From: Candidatus Poribacteria bacterium
Lineage (GTDB): Bacteria > Poribacteria > WGA-4E > WGA-3G
Direction of reading: 5' to 3'
NCBI GenBank assembly: GCA_022826805.1
Contig: JAJDUH010000045.1
Span: forward strand, 186,001 to 250,000
Length of the DNA: 64,000 bases
Below are positions 44,845 to 54,218 of the stretch, one piece after another. The notes below the pieces were generated by a model. It was given only the letters and a program-made list of their open reading frames with translations, was not told the origin of the DNA and searched no databases. Made by a program: the position numbers and the translations under genes. The stretch's first letter is position 1. The number at the start of each line of letters is the position of its first letter.

Positions 44845-47517
44845 ATGCCCCACCCTGCTCACAATCTTTTTAATACACGCCGAACTCTCGAAAGCGGAGG
44901 TCAGGAATGCACCTATTATTCACTTCCTGCCTTAGTGGAAGCCGGTATCGGCTCGATCACAAAGTTGCCCGTTAGTCTCCGTATCCTACTTGAGTCGTTA
45001 CTGCGAAATTACGATGGACACCAAATCACAGAAGAGAATGTTACGAATTTGGCGAATTGGGACGCACGTTCCCCAAAAGCCGAGGAAATTCCGTTCAAAC
45101 CCGCACGCGTCGTAGCACAGGATTTCACAGGTGTTCCGCTGGTTGTCGATATTGCAGCAATGCGTTCCGCTGTTGCGGCACTTGACGGTGATGCTCGTAT
45201 GATAGAACCGCTCGTGCCTGTCGATTTGGTTATCGACCACTCTATCCAAGTCGATGCCTACGGTTCAGAAAGGGCATTTCAGTTCAATACCCAAAGGGAA
45301 TTTGAACGTAATAAAGAGCGTTATGAATTCCTAAAATGGGGACAGCAAGCCTTTGAAAAGTTCAACATAATCCCACCCTCTATCGGTATTGTGCATCAGG
45401 TGAATCTGGAATACCTCGCGAAAGTGGTTATGCGTGAAGATTCGCTCGCCTATCCAGATACCGTTGTCGGTACGGATTCACATACCACGATGATTAACGG
45501 ATTAGGCATCGTTGGGTGGGGTGTTGGTGGTATTGAAGCAGAAGCGGCGATGTTAGGGCAACCTGTTTATATCCTAACACCTGAAGTCCTCGGCGTTCAC
45601 CTCACAGGCGAACTCCAAGAGGGTGTAACCGCAACAGACCTCGTACTGACTGTAACACAACGTCTCAGAGCCGCTGCAGTCGTTGATAAATTCGTCGAAT
45701 TCTTTGGCGAAGGCGTGGAAGCACTTTCTCTACCCGACCGGGCGACGCTCTCCAATATGTGTCCTGAATACGGGGCGACCATCGGATTCTTCCCACCCGA
45801 TGCAGAGACGATGCGGTACCTCCGTCTCACAGGACGCGACGAAGCACACGTTGACTTGGTAGAGTCCTATCTCAAAGCACAAGGCATATTCGGGATTCCA
45901 CGTCTTGGTGAAGTCGAGTACTCCGATGTCCTTGAGATCAATCTTGCCGACATAGAACCAAGTATCGCTGGACCGAAACGTCCACAAGATCGGATCGCTT
46001 TGTCGGATGTTAAAGAGACCTTTACTGAATTGCTCACACGTCCCGTAGCCGACGATGGATTTGGCGTAACAGAAGCAGATAGCGATAGTGATGACATCAC
46101 ACACGGTTCCATTGTTATCTCCGCGATTACAAGCTGCACAAATACGAGTAATCCATCCGTTATGATTGGTGCGGGACTACTCGCCAAGAAAGCAGTAGAA
46201 AAAGGACTAAGTGTCCGTGATTACGTCAAAACCAGTTTAGCACCCGGTTCACGAGTCGTAACTGAATACTTACAGAACACTGGATTGCTGCCCTACCTCG
46301 AAGAAATCGGCTACAACGTCGTAGGCTACGGTTGTACGACCTGTATCGGTAACAGTGGACCTCTCAATGATGTCGTTCAAGAGGCAATTGACGCCGGTAA
46401 CCTCGTCACTGCGAGTGTTTTGAGCGGTAACCGGAATTTTGAAGCACGTGTGCACCCAGAGATAAAAGCCAACTTTCTTATGTCGCCACCGCTTGTCGTG
46501 GCTTATGGACTTGCAGGACGGATTGACATTGACTTTTCTACGGAACCTATTGGGCACAACGATGCAGGCGAAGCTGTCTATCTGAAGGACATCTGGCCCA
46601 CCCGACAGGAAATCGCTGAGATGATCGGTGCAGCGGTTGACCGGCAAACGTTCCGACAGATGTACGAATCGATCGGTAATCAGGCACCGGAATGGGAAGA
46701 ACTTGCAGGCGCGACCGGTGTGCTGTATCCGTGGAATGAGCGGAGCACTTATGTGCAGCATCCCCCCTTCTTTGAAGGCTTCTCACGCGAGCCTGCGCCT
46801 ATCTCTGATGTTATAGATGCGCGTATCCTCGGTATCTTCGGAGATTCTGTTACAACCGACCATATCTCTCCTGCCGGCGCAATCGCTGCAGCGAGTCCTG
46901 CTGGAGAGTACCTGCAGGAACGTGGTGTTGAGACTCGCGATTTCAACACTTATGGTTCCAGACGTGGTAATGACCGTATCATGAGCCGTGGCACGTTTGC
47001 GAATCGTCGCGTTCGGAATCTGATGACACCGGATGTTGAAGGGGGTATAACCCTTCAGTATCCAGAAGGCACACAGACGACCATCTATGAAGCGGCACTC
47101 CAGTATCAGGAAAATGGTGTGCCGACTGTCATCTTTGCTGGGCAGGACTATGGTATGGGAAGCTCCCGCGACTGGGCAGCGAAAGGACCCAAACTTTTAG
47201 GAGTTAAGGCTGTTGTCGTAGAGAGTTACGAACGGATCCACCGGAGCAATCTTATTGGGATGGGTGTCTTACCGCTGCAGTTTAAAGATGGCGAAAACGT
47301 TCAGACATTGAATCTTGACGGCAGCGAGATTATCAGCATCACAGGTTTTGCGGACAATCTCGAACCTGGACAGATGGCAACGATAAAGATTGTTCGGGCA
47401 AATGGTGAGACAGAGACGACGGAGCTATTGGTCAGAATTGATTCCCCTGTGGAGGTGGAATACTACAAACACGGCGGGATTCTGGACTATGTGATTCGGA
47501 ATTTCTTGTCTACTTAA
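44845..47517 (+). CDS. acnA: Aconitate hydratase (AcnA type)
   Basis: 890 residues, full-length [4Fe-4S] aconitase of the AcnA/IRP branch interconverting citrate and isocitrate in the TCA cycle. Cluster cysteines in [11 protein letters not shown] and [24 protein letters not shown] and [20 protein letters not shown] (swivel domain, active-site Ser-Arg in GSSRDW) are intact. Domain order 1-2-3-linker-4 as in AcnA. Own promoter and good SD. Cytoplasmic; AcnA proteins may also bind mRNA when the cluster is lost. Confidence 0.97.
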   Translation: MPHPAHNLFNTRRTLESGGQECTYYSLPALVEAGIGSITKLPVSLRILLESLLRNYDGHQITEENVTNLANWDARSPKAEEIPFKPARVVAQDFTGVPLVVDIAAMRSAVAALDGDARMIEPLVPVDLVIDHSIQVDAYGSERAFQFNTQREFERNKERYEFLKWGQQAFEKFNIIPPSIGIVHQVNLEYLAKVVMREDSLAYPDTVVGTDSHTTMINGLGIVGWGVGGIEAEAAMLGQPVYILTPEVLGVHLTGELQEGVTATDLVLTVTQRLRAAAVVDKFVEFFGEGVEALSLPDRATLSNMCPEYGATIGFFPPDAETMRYLRLTGRDEAHVDLVESYLKAQGIFGIPRLGEVEYSDVLEINLADIEPSIAGPKRPQDRIALSDVKETFTELLTRPVADDGFGVTEADSDSDDITHGSIVISAITSCTNTSNPSVMIGAGLLAKKAVEKGLSVRDYVKTSLAPGSRVVTEYLQNTGLLPYLEEIGYNVVGYGCTTCIGNSGPLNDVVQEAIDAGNLVTASVLSGNRNFEARVHPEIKANFLMSPPLVVAYGLAGRIDIDFSTEPIGHNDAGEAVYLKDIWPTRQEIAEMIGAAVDRQTFRQMYESIGNQAPEWEELAGATGVLYPWNERSTYVQHPPFFEGFSREPAPISDVIDARILGIFGDSVTTDHISPAGAIAAASPAGEYLQERGVETRDFNTYGSRRGNDRIMSRGTFANRRVRNLMTPDVEGGITLQYPEGTQTTIYEAALQYQENGVPTVIFAGQDYGMGSSRDWAAKGPKLLGVKAVVVESYERIHRSNLIGMGVLPLQFKDGENVQTLNLDGSEIISITGFADNLEPGQMATIKIVRANGETETTELLVRIDSPVEVEYYKHGGILDYVIRNFLST

Positions 47518-47543
47518 TTGGCTTTCCCAATTCTTAGGGTAGG

Positions 47544-47566
47544 TGCGGTTTCTCAACCGCATTTTA
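47544..47566 (+). terminator. Hairpin terminator after acnA (palindrome family copy)
   Basis: TGCGGTT, TCTC loop, AACCGCA, then TTTTAT, 26 bp after the acnA stop. It belongs to the GGTAGGTGCGGTT repeat family (full element from about 47537). Confidence 0.65.
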
Positions 47567-47592
47567 TGTAGCAATCTAAAAGGAGAATTACG

Positions 47593-47862
47593 ATGTCCTA
47601 TTCCGATTACTCACAAGGGAGTATTGCAGCCTGTGGCGAAGAGATATACCATCAGCGGCTCCGTGAAAAAATTGAATCAAACCATAAGGGGAAGTTTCTG
47701 ACTATTGACATCGAAACAGGGAACTACGAGATAGATGCTGACGAAGTGGTTTCCTCAATGCGCCTCCTTGAGAAACACCCTGAGGCTGTCCTTTACTGTT
47801 TGCGAATCGGGTTCCCCGCTGCCCACCGCATCGGTTTTAAGATCTCGACACCAACCCAATGA
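47593..47862 (+). CDS. Small conserved-looking protein upstream of clan AA protease remnant
   Basis: 89 residues, AAAGGAG before the ATG. Soluble, acidic start, with KFLTIDIETGNYEIDADEVVSSM and a C-terminal HPEAVLYCLRIGFPAAHRIG. This fits small proteins usually encoded just before retropepsin-like clan AA aspartic proteases. Its TGA overlaps the ATG of the next (broken) gene. Antitoxin-like or regulatory roles are only guesses. Confidence 0.6.
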   Translation: MSYSDYSQGSIAACGEEIYHQRLREKIESNHKGKFLTIDIETGNYEIDADEVVSSMRLLEKHPEAVLYCLRIGFPAAHRIGFKISTPTQ

Positions 47863-47960
47863 TGAAAGGAAAAATTACAAAACATCAAGAAGCTGTTATT
47901 GAATTGGAAGTTGACGGCTTAAACCAATCTATGAAAATTGAGCTTGACATATTGCTCTAA
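47859..47960 (+). pseudogene. Truncated clan AA (retropepsin-like) aspartic protease
   Basis: 33 codons, start overlapping the previous stop (ATGA). MMKGKITKHQEAVIELEVDG followed by NQSMKIELDILL matches the N-terminal strand region of small clan AA aspartic proteases, but the frame stops before the catalytic DTG. A partial GGTAGGTGCGGTT repeat begins directly after the stop, so the rest was probably lost by insertion or deletion there. Confidence 0.55.
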
Positions 47961-48126
47961 AGGTAGGTGCGGTTTTGCAGCGTACTCGCTCCCGGTAATG
48001 CCCTCACGGGCATTATACCGTTGATTCTGAATGCCCTAAGGCATGAATACCGTTGATTTTGATTCTGATTCATGCGATCTGCATTCCCAACCCCACCTTA
48101 GCATCATTATCCTACCCCTTTTCTCC

Positions 48127-48535
48127 ATGCAGTTTTTAATCACACAGATATTTCCAATCACATTAATCTTCCTCTCGCTCACTATCGGATGTGGACCTGA
48201 GGCAGAATTCAAGAATCCATGTACCGGTTCTTGGATTTCACGGTGTGCTGCGAATACAGAGATCCTAATAATCGGACCTTATAGAACAGAGTGTCCCAGT
48301 TTTTCTGGGAATGATTGCTACCTTGAATTCAACGAGAAAGCCCAACGATGGTTTTTTCTTCTATGATGGTATAAAGGGATTTGACTATGAGCCGGGGTAT
48401 ATCTGGACGCTGAAAGTCAGACTTGAGGATAGGGGGACGGAGATTCAAGATGTAGGCCGGTACGCCTATCATCTTGTAGAAGTGATAAGCAAGGAAACGG
48501 CATCAGTGGATGAGAAACCACCGCGGAAACCGTAG
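48127..48535 (+). pseudogene. DUF4377 lipoprotein broken by a frameshift in a T6 run
   Basis: ATG 48127 opens a signal peptide with lipobox LTIGC. The frame reads to QRWFFLL-stop at 48366, while the adjacent frame continues with FFYDGIKGFDYEPGYIWTLKV and YAYHLVEVIS, the typical DUF4377 C-terminal half. Joining needs removal of one T from the TTTTTT run at 48351-48356. Function of DUF4377 unknown, often META-domain linked. Could be a decayed gene, phase variation or a sequencing error. Confidence 0.65.
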
Positions 48536-48563
48536 GCAGACTGCTAAAGATCAGTCAGGGCCC

Positions 48564-48836
48564 CTAGTAGACTTTGCTACGGTGTCCAATCCGAGAAACG
48601 CTAATCTCTCTGGTTTGCCTATTGAAAGTATAAATTATGCGGTAATGTTTCGCTACTCTCAGACTGAACTTATCCCTATGTCTACCTTGAAGTGCCTTAT
48701 GTGGTCTATCTTCACAAGTTTCCTGTAACCGTAATAATGTGCTACGGACTCGCGCCCTGATCATCGGGTCTAAACGCCGTAAATCTGATCTCGCCTCCGC
48801 GCTTATTTCCAACGTATACAACCTATTCACCCTCAA
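48564..48836 (-). CDS. RelE/ParE-superfamily toxin-like protein
   Basis: 90 residues. RelE/ParE fold by pattern: YTLEISAEARSDLRRLD, RVRSTLLRLQ, PHKALQGR, KFSLRVAKHYRIIYTF and the C-terminal ISRIGHRSKVY with the HR..VY end typical of RelE mRNA interferases. Start is TTG 48836 or GTG 48830; either overlaps the end of the upstream partner gene by 8-14 bp, the usual antitoxin-then-toxin arrangement. Confidence 0.82.
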   Translation of the reverse strand: MRVNRLYTLEISAEARSDLRRLDPMIRARVRSTLLRLQETCEDRPHKALQGRHRDKFSLRVAKHYRIIYTFNRQTREISVSRIGHRSKVY

Positions 48837-49500
48837 ATTCTTTGAAAACTTCCTCCAGTGAATAGGTACTATCTCCCGCCTTGAGAGATATATCTACCTT
48901 ATCTAAATCTTGTGCAAACGCTTCACTCATCTCTAAGTCTTCATCCGGATCATAGTGGTAATCTTCTAAGGCGAGTTCCAAAAGTTCGTAAGCGATGAAA
49001 AACTCTCGAAACGCTACATCTAACTCCTTAAATGGGGCACCCTCTTCTAATAACATAGCAACCCGCTCACGGACAACAAAAAGTTCCTGTGTCACAAGAT
49101 TGCGCAGAAGTTGGCGGTATTTGTCCAATGGCAGTTCAATAACCTTCTTCTCTGGTTTTGGATCACTTTCAAGATAAATCCCCATACGTCTATAAATCCG
49201 TTCTTCAAGAGTCGTCTTCCGGTTCGCGAGGATATAGTTGCGCTGCCGCTTTAACTTCTTGGTAAGCGAGGCGTGCGGGTCCAATCCTTTAAGTGGATCT
49301 TCCGCGTAGGTTTCAAACCAAAATCCTAAATCTTCGTAGTCGCCGTGAAATTCCATGAACTCCGCATCCAATTCTTTCCGCGAACTATCCTTTGCCAGTA
49401 ACGTCGTAAGTCGTTCATGCGATTTGAAGATATCCTCATGAACAAGGGCACCTAACAATTCTCGGAATTCAACAAGCGACATCTCTGTAATATTTTTCAT
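48823..49500 (-). CDS. Putative antitoxin-like partner with two tandem repeats
   Basis: 225 residues from ATG 49500 (an alternative ATG at 49521 overlaps the aldo/keto reductase stop). Two related ~60-residue helical units: LLGALVHEDIFKSHERLTTLL... and LLRNLVTQELFVVRERVAMLL..., each followed by ...KELD(A/V)xFxEF and a YEDL/YELL acidic stretch. The C-terminus STYSLEEVFKEF resembles antitoxin tails that bind RelE-like toxins. Normal RelB-type antitoxins are ~80 residues. No DNA-binding domain recognised. The repeat pattern could be a separate function. Confidence 0.6.
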   Translation of the reverse strand: MKNITEMSLVEFRELLGALVHEDIFKSHERLTTLLAKDSSRKELDAEFMEFHGDYEDLGFWFETYAEDPLKGLDPHASLTKKLKRQRNYILANRKTTLEERIYRRMGIYLESDPKPEKKVIELPLDKYRQLLRNLVTQELFVVRERVAMLLEEGAPFKELDVAFREFFIAYELLELALEDYHYDPDEDLEMSEAFAQDLDKVDISLKAGDSTYSLEEVFKEFEGE

Positions 49501-49510
49501 AGATTTCTGG

Positions 49511-50332
49511 CTACCTTCCATAAATCGCTTGCAGATCTAATCGGGCATCGACATTGTCGGATACGGCGTTTGTCCAGTCCACATCGTCGATGCTCTGTAG
49601 GCTCATCAGTGCAACATTCACCAGCGGATTTGAAATGGAATAGTTGAGGAGAAAACTGTCTACATCAACATCCGCCATCTCGTTCGGAAAGCAGTGTTTC
49701 ATGAGATTCTGGAAGGCGTTGCTGGTGGTAGAGCGCATCAGGACAATTCCCATCTCTTGTGCGACTGCATCTGGAATGATGCCGCGTCTGCCGAAGGCAT
49801 CACAAGTGCTCTGATACATCAGGTTGTAGTGGGTCTGTATCATGTCGAACTCACCGGTGGCGATAAGCTGCTCGACACCGCCAGAGGGACCATCCGCAGA
49901 AAACCCGATAAAACGCACTTTTCCGTCCGCTTTCAGTTTTAGGTATGCGTCTAACCCACCTTTGTTCAGAATTATGTCGGTATCGTCGGCATAGAACCAA
50001 CCACCATGAAACTGTAGGACATCGATGTAGTCGGTACCGAGTCGTTGCAGGCTTCCTTCTACATCAGTCGCAATCCCGTTTGGATCGTATTCCTCTGTCT
50101 TGGTCGCAACGATGCACGATTCCCGTCGTCCAGCGATAGCTTTACCGATAATTGTCTCGCTATAACCGCCGGCGTAGTCAGGGGCAGTGTCGAGGTAGTT
50201 GAGTCCGCAGTCCATGGCGTAATGGAGCATTTTGACGAGTGTGGCTTCATCCTGTTCTGGACGGACCCGACCGCCGCCGTAACCGATCTCGGACACGCTG
50301 AGTCCGGTTTTACCAAGGGTGCGATATTGCAT
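49511..50332 (-). CDS. Aldo/keto reductase
   Basis: 273 residues. ATG 50332 has AGAGGAGA upstream and starts MQYRTLGKTGLSVSEIGYGGG. Catalytic Asp in NYLDTAPDYAGGYSETIIG, Lys in VATKTEEYD and His in DVLQFHGGW. C-terminal cofactor segment is less canonical than in the 31627 copy, ending LLNYSISNPLVNVALMSLQS. Different subfamily from that copy; substrate unknown. Confidence 0.88.
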   Translation of the reverse strand: MQYRTLGKTGLSVSEIGYGGGRVRPEQDEATLVKMLHYAMDCGLNYLDTAPDYAGGYSETIIGKAIAGRRESCIVATKTEEYDPNGIATDVEGSLQRLGTDYIDVLQFHGGWFYADDTDIILNKGGLDAYLKLKADGKVRFIGFSADGPSGGVEQLIATGEFDMIQTHYNLMYQSTCDAFGRRGIIPDAVAQEMGIVLMRSTTSNAFQNLMKHCFPNEMADVDVDSFLLNYSISNPLVNVALMSLQSIDDVDWTNAVSDNVDARLDLQAIYGR

Positions 50333-50394
50333 AGTGAACGAATCTCCTCTTGCAACAATTGGTAGATGCGCCACCCAAACGCATCCACCGAGAA

Positions 50395-53300
50395 TTACAC
50401 AAAATCTGCGTATGGGGTACGGTTCTTACTCCCACGTATTGTGCGATTGCTGGGTTTGATACAATTCGCACCAAATAATTTCTCCACCTGTTCGATAACT
50501 TGTGGCTTATACGCAACATTGTATTTCCTACCACATTGGGCGATAACCTCACCGTAACGGGGACTCATGAGGCGTAAAATCAGATCGTTATGTCCTCTAT
50601 TGGCACTGGCAATCTTCTGGAGTGCCTCCAGTTTCTCAGTGTTTTCAAGATCCGCCTCAGTAATTGTCACCTCAAGTGCGGAGGTTTGTCTATCACGGAC
50701 AGCCTCAATATCAACGATGTCATCAGCTTGTATCTGGCGTTGTTCCCTTTGCGTCTCGTCATCAGACCTCCGATTCCTACCATTCTGGTTGACCTTCCCG
50801 CGGATCCAAACAACTCTACCCTCAAAGAGATCCCCAGCGGTTTTATATGTATCAGGAAAAACAACCACCTCCACGGAGCCCTCAAGGTCCTCGAATCCAA
50901 TGACTGCCATGGGATCCCCCTTCTTCGTGGTGAGATTTTTAACCTCTGTTACCATGCCTGCAACGAAAACCTCGGTGTCAATTGGATGTGCGATAAGCGT
51001 TTGGGTGCTTGCAGTTGTATAGTACGCAATGATGTCGCTATACTCCTCAAGCGGATGTCCAGAGACGTAGAAGCCGAGTTGCTCTTTTTCCTGTTTGAGC
51101 CGTTCCAAGGGATCATATTCTGGGGTATCGGTGAGGGTCACAGTTATCGGTGGTGCTTCTTCTGCCTCACCAAAAAGACTCATCTGCCCGCGATCGCGTT
51201 CTGCCTGTGTGCTTTGTGCAACCTTCATGATACTGTCTAAGTTTGCCATGTGCTGTGAGCGATGGCCTTCAAGCGAATCAAATGCCCCGCTCATAATTAA
51301 ACATTCAACAGCACGCTTTGTGACCTGTTTGGTATCCACGCGTTCGCAGAAATCCTGTAAAGAGGTGAAGGAACCGCCTTGCGTTCGCGCCTCGACAATT
51401 GTGTCTATTGCTCCATCTCCGACGCCTTTCACAGCGACAAGCCCAAAACAGATATCGTTGCCATCTACCGTGAACTCCCGACTGCTGCTATTGACATCTG
51501 GTGGTAAAAGGTTAATGCCTACACCCAAGAAGTCAGCAAGTTTCTTACATTCGGCGCGATAACGCGTCACTTTCGTTGAGTCGCCCGCCTCACCAGTCAT
51601 CATTGCCGCCATGAATTCATGTGGATAGTGCGTCTTCAGATACGCCATACGGTAGGCTAACATTGAGTAGGCAACGGTATGTGATTTATTGAAGGCATAG
51701 CCTGCAAAGGGCTCCAGCTGCGTAAATACGTCTTCTGCTTCCTGTTTCGCGATGCCCTTTTCGACTGCGCCTACAACGAATTTTTCCCGTTGGGCTTTGA
51801 GCAGTTCAGGATCCTTCTTTCCCATTGCGGAGCGAAGGATGTCTGCTTCACCGAGCGTAAAGCCCGCCATATCCCGCGCAATTTGCATCACCTGCTCCTG
51901 ATATACACAGACGCCGTAGGTGTTTTTGAGGGCATTTTCAAGCGTCGGATGTATATACTCCACAGGTTTTAACCTATTTTTCCGATCAATGAATTCTTGC
52001 ATAGTGCCGCTTTCAAGAGGGCCTGGACGATAGAGCGCCGGAATCGTCGAAAACTCTTCAAAGGTATCCGGTTTCATTTGCGTGACAACTCGATACATAC
52101 CCGGCGAGGCTTCCAATTGGAACAAACCGTTAATCAACCCCTTGCTGAGTAGGGCGTAGGTCTGTTTATCATCAAACGGAATATCCTCTAATTTGATTTC
52201 CTTACCGTGGTTCGCCTTAATCATCTGGAGGCAATCGTAGGTCTCGGTAAGACTCCGCAAACCGAGAGAATCAAACTTAACGATTCCGACATCTTCAACA
52301 GTTTTACCTTCAAACTGCGCCGCGACCTGATCGTGTTTATCTTTGAAAAGTGGGACATAATTAGTTAAACGACCATTTGAGACGACAATCGCAGAGGCAT
52401 GACACGAAACGTGTCGTTTCATACCTTCAACGGCTTTGCTAAGATCCATTAGTTCTTTATTTTCAGGGCGTTCGGCGAGTACTTGAAATTCGGAGACCTG
52501 CTCTAATGCCTCATCAATTGTGATTCCTGGGGTAGTTGGAATCCGCTGCGTTAAGTCCTTGACATTTTCGAGAGGCATCTCAAGGGCGCGCCCGACATCC
52601 GTGATAGCGGCTTTAGCACCGAGTGTTGCAAAGGTGGCAACTTTACCGACAGAATCTTCACCGTATTTTTCTCTAAGATAATTGATAACATGCTCACGAG
52701 CACGGTCGGCGAAATCAATGTCGATATCGGGCGGACTGATACGTTCGAGGTTCAGAAACCGTTCAAAAAGACAGTCGTAATCCATCGGATTGAAAGTAAT
52801 CACATCGAGTGCATATAGGACGAGACTACTGGCGGCCGAGCCGCGTGCGGAGAGTGGATAGCCCTGTTTATGTGCGTATTTAACGTAGTCCCAGACAATA
52901 AGGAAGTAGCCCGAGTAATCCGTTTTACTAATAGTATCCAACTCGTAATCGAGTCTTTGGCGAACGGGTTCGGAGAGTTCACCGCCATATTTTTCGCGCA
53001 AGCCTTGATAACAGAGTTCTTTGAGGTAAGAGTCATTCGTGTGTCCTTCGGGCACCTCGTATTCCGGCATCAGATTTTTGCCGTAATCCAGCTTAAGGTT
53101 ACACCGATTGGCTATTTCAAGCGTGTTGGTGATGGCTTCCGGTGGATAATTCTTCAACGCCTCCCGCATCTCGTCAACGTTCTTAAAGTAGAAATGGTTA
53201 TCAAACCGAAGCCGATTTTGATCGTTGACGGTTTTCTTCGTCTGGATGCAGAGAAGGACATCGTGCATGCTGTGGTCGGATTTATGGAGGTAGTGGCAAT

Positions 53301-53916
53301 CGTTTGTACCGACGAGCGGAAGATTGAACTCTTTCGCCAGCTGCACCATTATCGGATACGCCTCAAGTTCCTTGTCGATGTAGTGATTTTGCACTTCAAC
53401 ATAAAGATTCCGTTCCCCCATTATTTCCATGAGCGTTTTGAAGTTTTGAATGCCCTCCTCCCGCCTATTGGAACAGAGAAGCTGCGGCACTTGCCCTTGG
53501 ATGCATCCTGTTAGCGCAATAATGCCATCACGGTATTCGCGCAGGATTTCCATGTCAATGCGAGGTTTGCTGTAGAACCCTTCTGTATATCCGAGCGATA
53601 CCAATTTTAGGAGGTTCTGGTAACCTGTTGCGTCTTCTGAAAGGAGCGTAAGATGATAGGGACCGCCCTGTTGCTTTCCACGTGTCCTTCGGCTTCCGGG
53701 CGCGACATAGACCTCACACCCGACGATTGGATTGACCCCTGCTTTTTTTGCTTTACTATACAATTCCCATGCGCCGAACATGTTTCCGTGGTCTGTGAGA
53801 GCGACAGCGGGGGTACTATTTTCGACAGCCCAATCCACCATATCGGCAATACGGCAGGCACCATCGAGCATGCTATACTCGCTATGATTATGTAGATGAA
53901 CGAATCCGGTTGCCAT
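50395..53916 (-). CDS. dnaE: DNA polymerase III alpha subunit
   Basis: 1173 residues, full-length DnaE1-type replicative polymerase. ATG 53916 has GGAGGAAG. PHP domain from FVHLHNHSEYSMLDGACR; polymerase active site PDIDIDFADR with partner Asp in later palm motif; LYRPGPLESG and YGVCVYQEQVMQ fingers blocks; HhH region; C-terminal OB fold VEVVVFPDTYKTAG. No intein. Monocistronic on the minus strand with promoter at 53979-54007. Confidence 0.96.
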   Translation of the reverse strand: MATGFVHLHNHSEYSMLDGACRIADMVDWAVENSTPAVALTDHGNMFGAWELYSKAKKAGVNPIVGCEVYVAPGSRRTRGKQQGGPYHLTLLSEDATGYQNLLKLVSLGYTEGFYSKPRIDMEILREYRDGIIALTGCIQGQVPQLLCSNRREEGIQNFKTLMEIMGERNLYVEVQNHYIDKELEAYPIMVQLAKEFNLPLVGTNDCHYLHKSDHSMHDVLLCIQTKKTVNDQNRLRFDNHFYFKNVDEMREALKNYPPEAITNTLEIANRCNLKLDYGKNLMPEYEVPEGHTNDSYLKELCYQGLREKYGGELSEPVRQRLDYELDTISKTDYSGYFLIVWDYVKYAHKQGYPLSARGSAASSLVLYALDVITFNPMDYDCLFERFLNLERISPPDIDIDFADRAREHVINYLREKYGEDSVGKVATFATLGAKAAITDVGRALEMPLENVKDLTQRIPTTPGITIDEALEQVSEFQVLAERPENKELMDLSKAVEGMKRHVSCHASAIVVSNGRLTNYVPLFKDKHDQVAAQFEGKTVEDVGIVKFDSLGLRSLTETYDCLQMIKANHGKEIKLEDIPFDDKQTYALLSKGLINGLFQLEASPGMYRVVTQMKPDTFEEFSTIPALYRPGPLESGTMQEFIDRKNRLKPVEYIHPTLENALKNTYGVCVYQEQVMQIARDMAGFTLGEADILRSAMGKKDPELLKAQREKFVVGAVEKGIAKQEAEDVFTQLEPFAGYAFNKSHTVAYSMLAYRMAYLKTHYPHEFMAAMMTGEAGDSTKVTRYRAECKKLADFLGVGINLLPPDVNSSSREFTVDGNDICFGLVAVKGVGDGAIDTIVEARTQGGSFTSLQDFCERVDTKQVTKRAVECLIMSGAFDSLEGHRSQHMANLDSIMKVAQSTQAERDRGQMSLFGEAEEAPPITVTLTDTPEYDPLERLKQEKEQLGFYVSGHPLEEYSDIIAYYTTASTQTLIAHPIDTEVFVAGMVTEVKNLTTKKGDPMAVIGFEDLEGSVEVVVFPDTYKTAGDLFEGRVVWIRGKVNQNGRNRRSDDETQREQRQIQADDIVDIEAVRDRQTSALEVTITEADLENTEKLEALQKIASANRGHNDLILRLMSPRYGEVIAQCGRKYNVAYKPQVIEQVEKLFGANCIKPSNRTIRGSKNRTPYADFV

Positions 53917-53978
53917 GCTTCCTCCAATGTTTAATAAGTGCAATTGTTGAGGGCACTGTTAATTATGAATACGATTTT

Positions 53979-54007
53979 ATTATAGCAAAAACCTGCCAAA
54001 ATTTCCA
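53979..54007 (-). promoter_or_regulatory. Promoter of dnaE
   Basis: On the minus strand TGGAAA (54007-54002), 17-bp spacer, TATAAT (53984-53979). Start near 53972, leader about 55 nt. Confidence 0.5.
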
Positions 54008-54063
54008 TACTAATTTTCCCAAAAAGTAGGAGTTTTGTATTTAAAAATCCGACGTAGTTAGGC

Positions 54064-54077
54064 GCAGAGCGCTCTGC
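54064..54077. promoter_or_regulatory. Perfect 14-bp palindrome upstream of the MFS promoter
   Basis: GCAGAGCGCTCTGC, ending 7 bp before the -35 box. Position fits an operator for a dimeric regulator, which is an inference. Confidence 0.45.
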
Positions 54078-54084
54078 TTTTAAG

Positions 54085-54114
54085 TTGACATGCGCTTCTC
54101 GAACTTGCTATAAT
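54085..54114 (+). promoter_or_regulatory. Consensus promoter of the MFS gene
   Basis: TTGACA (54085-54090), 18-bp spacer, TATAAT (54109-54114). Start near 54121, leader about 98 nt. Confidence 0.7.
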
Positions 54115-54218
54115 AAACGATATTATATTCATAAATAGCTTTTGGATTGCGCTTGTAAACGCACTCCGTTAGCGTTGAAAGGTATAGACGCTTCATAATA
54201 GATTTTCGCGCGCATTAG

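Noticed and set aside
52870..53514. 214-codon plus-strand open frame
   Set aside because: Antisense to the well-conserved dnaE; no SD and no family pattern.
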